Source of the DNA: Chitinimonas taiwanensis DSM 18899
Lineage (GTDB): Bacteria; Pseudomonadota; Gammaproteobacteria; Burkholderiales; Chitinimonadaceae
Direction: 5' to 3'
NCBI RefSeq assembly: GCF_900119825.1
Contig: NZ_FPKR01000011.1
Location: forward strand, 62,001-126,000
DNA length: 64,000 bases
The notes below the pieces were generated by a model. The model saw nothing but the letters and a program-made list of their open reading frames with translations, made no database searches and was not told where the DNA came from. A program made the position numbers and the translations under genes. Below, in pieces: positions 59,671 through 64,000 of this stretch (positions are counted from its first letter, which is position 1; each line of letters begins with the position of its first letter).

Positions 59671-59810
59671 GGCGACTGCAGCGTTGCTTGCGTCACAAGC
59701 CGCCGCATACGGTCTCGCTGTCATGACTGCGACAGTCATTAAAGTGTCAATGCTTTGACTCACGGCGGATTGTTGTATGAATTCACCCTCTATGGCGGAC
59801 ATCTAAGCCC

Positions 59811-60443
59811 ATGTCACGTTTACTGGTCATCTTCGATCTCGACGGTACGCTGGTAGATAGCGAAACCCTCTGTAACCAGGCCTTCCTGGATCTGCTCCCC
59901 TTGCTGAACGAGCCCATCGAGTCGCTGGTCGACCAGTTCCGCGGCAAGCAGCTGTCGCGCATCCTGCATGAGATCGAGCAGAAGCTGTCATCACCGCTAC
60001 CCGCGTGCTTTGAGCAAAGTTACCGACAACGGGTTGCTGAATTGTTTGCGACCGAACTTCGGGCGATCGAGGGCGTGCCGGAAATGCTGCAGGCCCTTAC
60101 TTTCCCTTGCTGTATTGCCTCCAGTGGACCGCCCGAGAAGATCAGGCAGAGTTTGGCGGTGACGGGTTTGGCGCCGTTTTTTGGCGAACAGGTCTTCAGC
60201 TCTTATCTCATTGGCTCCTGGAAACCCGAACCTGGCTTGTTCTTGCATGCAGCATCGGCAATGGGCTTTGCCCCGACAAACTGCATCGTGGTTGAAGACA
60301 GTCCGGTTGGGCTGCAGGCGGCTGCCGCCGCCGGCATGCGGGCGCTGCACTATGCACCACATAGCAAGACGCACAGTGCGCGCAGCTTTTCGCACATGTC
60401 TGCGTTACCTACCATTCTCCAGGCTATGGATTTAGCACCGTAG
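59811..60443 (+). CDS. HAD-superfamily phosphatase, subfamily IA (YieH-like)
   Basis: A 210-residue hydrolase acting on small phosphorylated metabolites. Motif I is VIFDLDGTLVDSE (nucleophile Asp9), motif II IASSGP, motif III KPEPGLFL and motif IV VVEDSPVGLQAAAAAGM. Similar proteins dephosphorylate 6-phosphogluconate or sugar phosphates; the substrate cannot be named. It lies between repeat-like fragments (GTCAATGCTTTGA...CGGCGGATTG at 59746 and element C at 60440), hinting at a mobile neighbourhood. Confidence 0.88.
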   Translation: MSRLLVIFDLDGTLVDSETLCNQAFLDLLPLLNEPIESLVDQFRGKQLSRILHEIEQKLSSPLPACFEQSYRQRVAELFATELRAIEGVPEMLQALTFPCCIASSGPPEKIRQSLAVTGLAPFFGEQVFSSYLIGSWKPEPGLFLHAASAMGFAPTNCIVVEDSPVGLQAAAAAGMRALHYAPHSKTHSARSFSHMSALPTILQAMDLAP

Positions 60444-60561
60444 GGAGGGTTCGGCGCGCAGCGACAACCCGCCGAATGCAATCTTGATGGAATAACCGCC
60501 GCAGCAATTTCCGCGTCAATGCCTTGATCCCACAGCGGATTGCTACGCGAATCCGCCCTAC
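60440..60561. repeat. Inverted-repeat element, copy C
   Basis: A 122-bp element starting GTAGGGAGGGTTCGGCGCGC and ending CGAATCCGCCCTAC. Its terminal inverted repeats are of the same type as copies A and B. The inner part is different and contains GTCAATGCCTTGATCCCACA, which is also found in degraded form at 59746. Confidence 0.6.
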
Positions 60562-60702
60562 GTCCCTTGATTTGCGGCAGGATTGCTGCACGACCAGCCG
60601 CAGCCGAGCTGCTCGGTACCTCGGAGGCTTCAGCGTGCGATGCCAGACTCAAATCAAGCCGAAAGGCCTCAGCCCATTGGGGGCGGGCGCAGGCCGCGCG
60701 CC

Positions 60703-61086
60703 ATGAAGCTGCCATCGCGCGCCACATCGTTTCTTATCGGGCTGGCTGCCATCGCCCTGGTGGTGGCCTTGCAGACCTTCAATAGTGTTGTCTGCTACCG
60801 GCACGATCTGGCCACCTGGGGGTTGTCCCTGTGCTTTGTGGCCGTGCCCATGCTGCCGGCCGTGCTCGCGCTGGCCGGCCCGCAACCCTTGCGGGCGGTG
60901 GGGGCGTCGCTGCTGTTCGCGCCCTGGCTCGTGTATGCCTACTACATCGATTGCATCAAGCCTTACACGGGCGGCGGTGCTTCGATGATCTATGTGGCCG
61001 TGGTGCTGTATGGCCTGCCCAGCGCCATCGTCGGCACACTGCTGACCGGGCCGCTGCTGCGCTGGCTGGCCAAGCGCGCGTCTTGA
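60703..61086 (+). CDS. Hypothetical four-span membrane protein
   Basis: A 127-residue membrane protein with four predicted helices (about 8-28, 40-58, 65-85, 98-120). It has no recognisable catalytic or transport motif. A cysteine-containing loop (FNSVVCYRHDL) and a Tyr-rich helix (WLVYAYYIDCIKPYTGG) are its only marked features. ATG at 60703 is preceded by a G-rich segment (GGGGGCGGGCGCAGG). It is alone between element C and the convergent ridA. Confidence 0.65.
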   Translation: MKLPSRATSFLIGLAAIALVVALQTFNSVVCYRHDLATWGLSLCFVAVPMLPAVLALAGPQPLRAVGASLLFAPWLVYAYYIDCIKPYTGGGASMIYVAVVLYGLPSAIVGTLLTGPLLRWLAKRAS

Positions 61087-61149
61087 CGTCCTCGCTTAGG
61101 CGGCTGCGCTCCTCACACCCTCATCCATGCCCGTCTGCCCAGGGTCGTA

Positions 61150-61542
61150 TCAGTCCGGCAGCTTGGCAATCACCTTGATTTCGAACTGGTAGCCATACAG
61201 CCAGGTCACGCCCACGCCGGTGAGCGTGGGGTGGGGGGCTTCGCCCCAGCAGTCGCTGAATACCTGCCAGATGGTCTCGAAATGCAGGGCCGGGTCGACG
61301 ATGAAGACGGTGACATCGACCACATCATCAAAGCTGCAGCCAGCCGCGGCCAGGATGGCATTCAGGTTGTCGAAGGCCAGCCTGACCTGGGGCGCCAGCT
61401 CCGGCTCTGGCCTGCCATCCGGATGGCTGCCTACTTGCCCCGATACAAACAGAAAGCCATTCGAACGCACCGCGGGCGAGTAGCGGTTCTGTTCGTACAG
61501 CGCCTGGCGCTGGGTGGGAAAGACAACATCGCGTGTGGACAT
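61150..61542 (-). CDS. RidA/YjgF/UK114 family protein
   Basis: A 130-residue Rid-family protein, which hydrolyses reactive enamine/imine intermediates from PLP enzymes or has related duties. Family motifs are GFLFVSGQVGSHPDG, QVRLAFDNLNAILAAAGCSFDDVVDVTVF and PTLTGVGVTWLYG. The canonical Arg105 of RidA (in xxRxxV) is replaced here by GVTWLYG, so it belongs to another Rid subgroup. ATG at 61542 follows AGGAGA. It is divergent from a LysR regulator 161 bp away. Confidence 0.86.
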   Translation of the reverse strand: MSTRDVVFPTQRQALYEQNRYSPAVRSNGFLFVSGQVGSHPDGRPEPELAPQVRLAFDNLNAILAAAGCSFDDVVDVTVFIVDPALHFETIWQVFSDCWGEAPHPTLTGVGVTWLYGYQFEIKVIAKLPD

Positions 61543-61703
61543 GGGCTGGGTCTCCTGTGATTTGGACACGTTCCCCAGCGCGGCAGGCTGCCGGCGGGTG
61601 ACTGGCAGGCGATATTAGGAATTTGCGCTGGGCGGATAAACGCGCAAGTCGCACAATCACTGTTTGCGTTTTGCAAATAATGATTCGATGTCAGGGAGTA
61701 GAG

Positions 61704-62630
61704 ATGGATCGCTTCGATGCGATGCAGGCCTTCGCTCGGGTGGTGGAAGCCGGCAGCTTTACCAAGGCTGCGCAGACGCTGCATATGAGCAAGACCACGG
61801 TAACCCAGCTGATCCAGCAGCTGGAGGCGCGTCTGAGCGTGAAGCTGCTCAATCGCACCACGCGCAAGGTGGCGCTGAGCGCCGAGGGGGCGATCTACTA
61901 CCAGCATGTGGTGCGCCTACTGGCCGCCATGGCGGAGGCCGATGCCAGCCTGGGTCAGGCGGCAGCCCTGCCCCAAGGGCGCCTGCGCGTTGATGTGCCC
62001 AGCCCGATTGCCCAGCTGATCCTGGTGCCGGCCCTGCCGGACTTTCATGCGCGCTATCCCGATATCCAGCTCGACCTGGGCGTGAGCGACCGGCTGGTGG
62101 ATGTGATTGGCGACCATGTCGACTGCGTGCTGCGCGGCGGTGCGCTGGCTGATTCCACGCTGATCGCGCGCCGCATCGGCGAGCTGCACTTTGCGGCCTA
62201 TGCGGCGCCCAGCTATCTGGCGCGCGCCGGCCTGCCCACGCACCCGACCGAGCTAGAAAACAGCCATCACCGTACGGTCGGCTTTCTGGCCGCCAGCACC
62301 GGCAAGCTGGCGCCGATCAGCGTGTGGCGCGGTGCCGAGCGCGTCGAGTTGGCCGGGCGCTATACCGTGGCGCTGGATGATGGCAGCGCGTATCTGGCGG
62401 CTGGCCTGGCCGGGATGGGCATACTCTGGCTGCCCGACTATATGGCGCGCCCGCAGCTGGAGCAGGGCCGTCTGGTTGCGCTGTTCGAGGACTGGCAAGC
62501 GCCAAGCATGCCGCTGCAGGTGGTCTACCCGCCCAACCGCCATCTGAGCGCCAAGCTCAGGGCCTTCATCGCCTGGCTTTGCGAGCTGATGGCGCGCCAT
62601 GCGCCCCTGGATACTTCGCCGCCTACCTAG
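61704..62630 (+). CDS. LysR-family transcriptional regulator (CrgA/DsdC-like)
   Basis: A 308-residue LysR-type regulator. The DNA-binding domain is MDRFDAMQAFARVVEAGSFTKAAQTLHMSKTTVTQLIQQLEARLSVKLLNRTTRKVALS split over residues 1-60, then a PBP2-type effector domain (RLRVDVPSPIAQLILVPALPDFHARYPDIQLDLGVSDR). The start at 61704 follows AGGGAG. Divergent placement suggests it controls ridA and itself. The effector is unknown. Confidence 0.87.
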   Translation: MDRFDAMQAFARVVEAGSFTKAAQTLHMSKTTVTQLIQQLEARLSVKLLNRTTRKVALSAEGAIYYQHVVRLLAAMAEADASLGQAAALPQGRLRVDVPSPIAQLILVPALPDFHARYPDIQLDLGVSDRLVDVIGDHVDCVLRGGALADSTLIARRIGELHFAAYAAPSYLARAGLPTHPTELENSHHRTVGFLAASTGKLAPISVWRGAERVELAGRYTVALDDGSAYLAAGLAGMGILWLPDYMARPQLEQGRLVALFEDWQAPSMPLQVVYPPNRHLSAKLRAFIAWLCELMARHAPLDTSPPT

Positions 62631-62758
62631 GCTGGGCGCACTTGCCGTGCTTGGGAAATTTTTTTGCGGTCGCTGCATCCAGAATGCGCGCGCCTGGCTA
62701 GTAGGGGAAGTGAGCCTCGGCCACATCGCCTTTATCCCCAAAAACCAGGAGCTATTCC

Positions 62759-63316
62759 ATGCGTACCGCTACCAGCCTGCTTACCCTTGGCGCCGCCACC
62801 TTCCTATCGGCCTGCGCCGGCCTGCCTGCCATGCCCGAGATGGCCAAACCGTTCAGCCAGGATGGCCTGCCCGATGCTGTCAAAGTGCCCGCCGGCCATG
62901 CCGTGGCACTGGAAAGCGTGGGCGTGGGCGAAATCACCTATGAATGCCGTGCCAAGGCTGCCATGCCCGGCAGCCACGAATGGGTGTTCCTTGGTCCCAT
63001 GGCCGAGCTCAAGAATCGGCAGGGCGCCAAGCTGGGCAGCTATTACGGCCCGCCCGCCACCTGGGCAGCGCTGGACGGCAGCAAGCTCACCGGCAGCCAG
63101 CTGGCCGTGGCACCGGCCGCGCCGGGCAATATCCCGCTGCAACTGGTCAAGGCCAACCCGGCCGTCGGCGCGGGGCTGCTGAGCGGGGTCAGCCATATCC
63201 AGCGCGTGGCCACCCAGGGCGGCGTGGCGCCGGCCAGCCCTTGCGATGCCAGCAGCGTGGGCAAGCAGCAGCGCGTGCCCTACCAGGCCGATTACATCTT
63301 CTGGAAGGCGGCTTGA
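62759..63316 (+). CDS. DUF3455 lipoprotein
   Basis: A 185-residue protein with a lipoprotein signal (LSAC, Cys19) and the DUF3455 domain: VPAGHAVALESVGVGEITYECRAK, EWVFLGPMAELKNRQGAKLGSYYGPPATWAALDGSKLTG, and a final GGVAPASPCDASSVGKQQRVPYQADYIFWKA with paired cysteines. Domain function unknown; often seen beside ECF sigma/anti-sigma genes, as here (61 bp upstream of the sigma gene). A role in envelope or oxidative stress is inferred from that link. Confidence 0.83.
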   Translation: MRTATSLLTLGAATFLSACAGLPAMPEMAKPFSQDGLPDAVKVPAGHAVALESVGVGEITYECRAKAAMPGSHEWVFLGPMAELKNRQGAKLGSYYGPPATWAALDGSKLTGSQLAVAPAAPGNIPLQLVKANPAVGAGLLSGVSHIQRVATQGGVAPASPCDASSVGKQQRVPYQADYIFWKAA

Positions 63317-63376
63317 ACCCCCTGTGTGCAACTGCTAGTGTCGGCGCTCGATTGCGCCGACACCGCCAAGGTCCGT

Positions 63377-63925
63377 ATGCCCATCCCGCCAAGTTTTGAC
63401 TATGAAGCAGCCGTGCTGGCCTGCGCGCGCGGCGAGCAGTTTGCGCTGCGCGCCCTCTACGAGCGCGAGGCGCGCTGGTTGCTGGGCGTGGCCCTGCGCA
63501 TCGTGCGCGACCGGGAGCGGGCCGAGGATGTGCTGCAGGAGGCCTTCATGCAGGTCTGGCAGCATGCGCACAGCTATCAGCCGCAGCTCGGATCTGCACG
63601 TGGCTGGCTATATACCATCGTACGCCATCAGGCGCTGAAGGCGGTGCGCGACCCGGCGCGCCTGCAGGTACTGGAGCCAGAGGCGCTGACGGCGCTATCC
63701 GATCAGATGGCGAGCGCCGATAGCGCAGCCGAGCGCGAGCTGGATGCCGAGAGCCTGGAGCGCTGCCTGCAGCACCTGGATGAGGCGCGGCGAGCCTGTG
63801 TGCTGCACGCCTTTGTCGACGGTTATACCCATGAACAGATCGCCGCCCGGCTGGCAACACCGCTCGGCACGGTCAAATCCTGGATACGGCGCAGCCTGGC
63901 CAGCCTGAAGGAGTGCCTGGTATGA
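63377..63925 (+). CDS. ECF sigma factor (SigK/RpoE group)
   Basis: A 182-residue extracytoplasmic-function sigma-70 factor. Region 2 (about 12-80) contains FALRALYEREARWLLGVALRIV, DRERAEDVLQEAFMQVWQHA and WLYTIVRHQALK; region 4 (about 125-175) contains LDEARRACVLHAFVDGYTHEQIAARLATPLGTVKSWIRRSLASL. It directs RNA polymerase to a stress regulon, probably including its own operon. The stop overlaps the next gene by ATGA, typical of sigma/anti-sigma pairs. Confidence 0.92.
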   Translation: MPIPPSFDYEAAVLACARGEQFALRALYEREARWLLGVALRIVRDRERAEDVLQEAFMQVWQHAHSYQPQLGSARGWLYTIVRHQALKAVRDPARLQVLEPEALTALSDQMASADSAAERELDAESLERCLQHLDEARRACVLHAFVDGYTHEQIAARLATPLGTVKSWIRRSLASLKECLV

Positions 63926-64000
63926 TCGACTTGAACGACGCCACCCAGCGCAGTGCCGCAGCCGCCGAATATGTGCTGGGTACGCTGCCAGCCGAGGAAC
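63922..64000 (+). CDS. Anti-sigma factor, N-terminus only (cut by the window edge)
   Basis: The first 26 residues are visible and contain AAAEYVLGTLPAEE, the typical start of RskA/ChrR-like anti-sigma factors. It overlaps the ECF gene by 4 bp. The remaining domain, probably a membrane span and periplasmic part, lies outside the window. Confidence 0.78.
   Translation, partial: MIDLNDATQRSAAAAEYVLGTLPAEE

Overview
The window is GC-rich, densely coded chromosomal DNA of a Gram-negative proteobacterium. Outer-membrane assembly (bamD), TonB-dependent uptake, Zur- and Fur-type operators, E. coli-like LysA/LysR and the bamD-rluD-pgeF neighbourhood point to a betaproteobacterium, possibly of the Neisseriales. 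This assignment is inference from gene content, not a measured placement.

Layout. 0-3.7 kb: end of a thiamine operon (thiE-thiD), a shared terminator, then divergent lysA/lysR. 3.9-12.7 kb: a polyol catabolic operon with a sorbitol/mannitol-type ABC importer, D-arabinitol 4-dehydrogenase, SmoS-like sorbitol dehydrogenase, an AraC regulator and xylulokinase. 12.7-13.3 kb: a tandemly duplicated tRNA-Ala(GGC)/tRNA-Glu(TTC) operon with a strong promoter and a terminator. 13.3-15.9 kb: bamD divergent from rluD-pgeF, with overlapping start codons.

15.9-29.1 kb: zinc homeostasis in two minus-strand operons, each headed by a near-identical Zur-type operator. Operon I runs zur, a 37-aa membrane micro-ORF, znuC, znuB, znuA, a LolD/MacB-like ATPase and permease, a PepSY-like protein, a DUF3299 protein and a zinc-ribbon protein. 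Operon II runs an AztD-like propeller lipoprotein, a His-rich outer-membrane protein, a second zinc binding protein, a second permease and a COG0523 GTPase. It has no ATPase of its own. A nitronate monooxygenase gene sits between the two operons.

29.4-32.5 kb: an accessory stretch with a lipoprotein, a VOC protein, a SUKH/SMI1 protein and two copies of a roughly 115-bp element with terminal inverted repeats. 32.6-40.0 kb: a Fur-controlled heme uptake operon (hemP, TonB receptor, hemS, hmuTUV, ChaN-like lipoprotein).

40.0-51.2 kb: a mosaic region. A lower-GC 3.1-kb island (membrane protein, UbiE-like methyltransferase, two orphans, a MAPEG gene fragment) lies between imperfect direct repeats that duplicate the end of the ChaN gene plus the structured leader of the next native gene. 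After it come a PtsN-like protein, an ArgA-like kinase domain and a separate GNAT protein. Then follows a series of single accessory genes, all on the plus strand: a DUF6602 nuclease-like protein, a SUKH protein, SnoaL-like, DUF2798, a streptothricin-acetyltransferase homologue and MAPEG. Three of these accessory units, one of them inside the island, share a conserved 128-nt leader, which is the most unusual pattern in the window.

51.4-59.7 kb: the complete kdpFABCDE potassium system, preceded by a possible extra 33-aa membrane ORF. 59.8-64 kb: a HAD phosphatase, a third inverted-repeat element, a small membrane protein, RidA divergent from a LysR regulator, a DUF3455 lipoprotein, and an ECF sigma/anti-sigma pair cut by the window edge.
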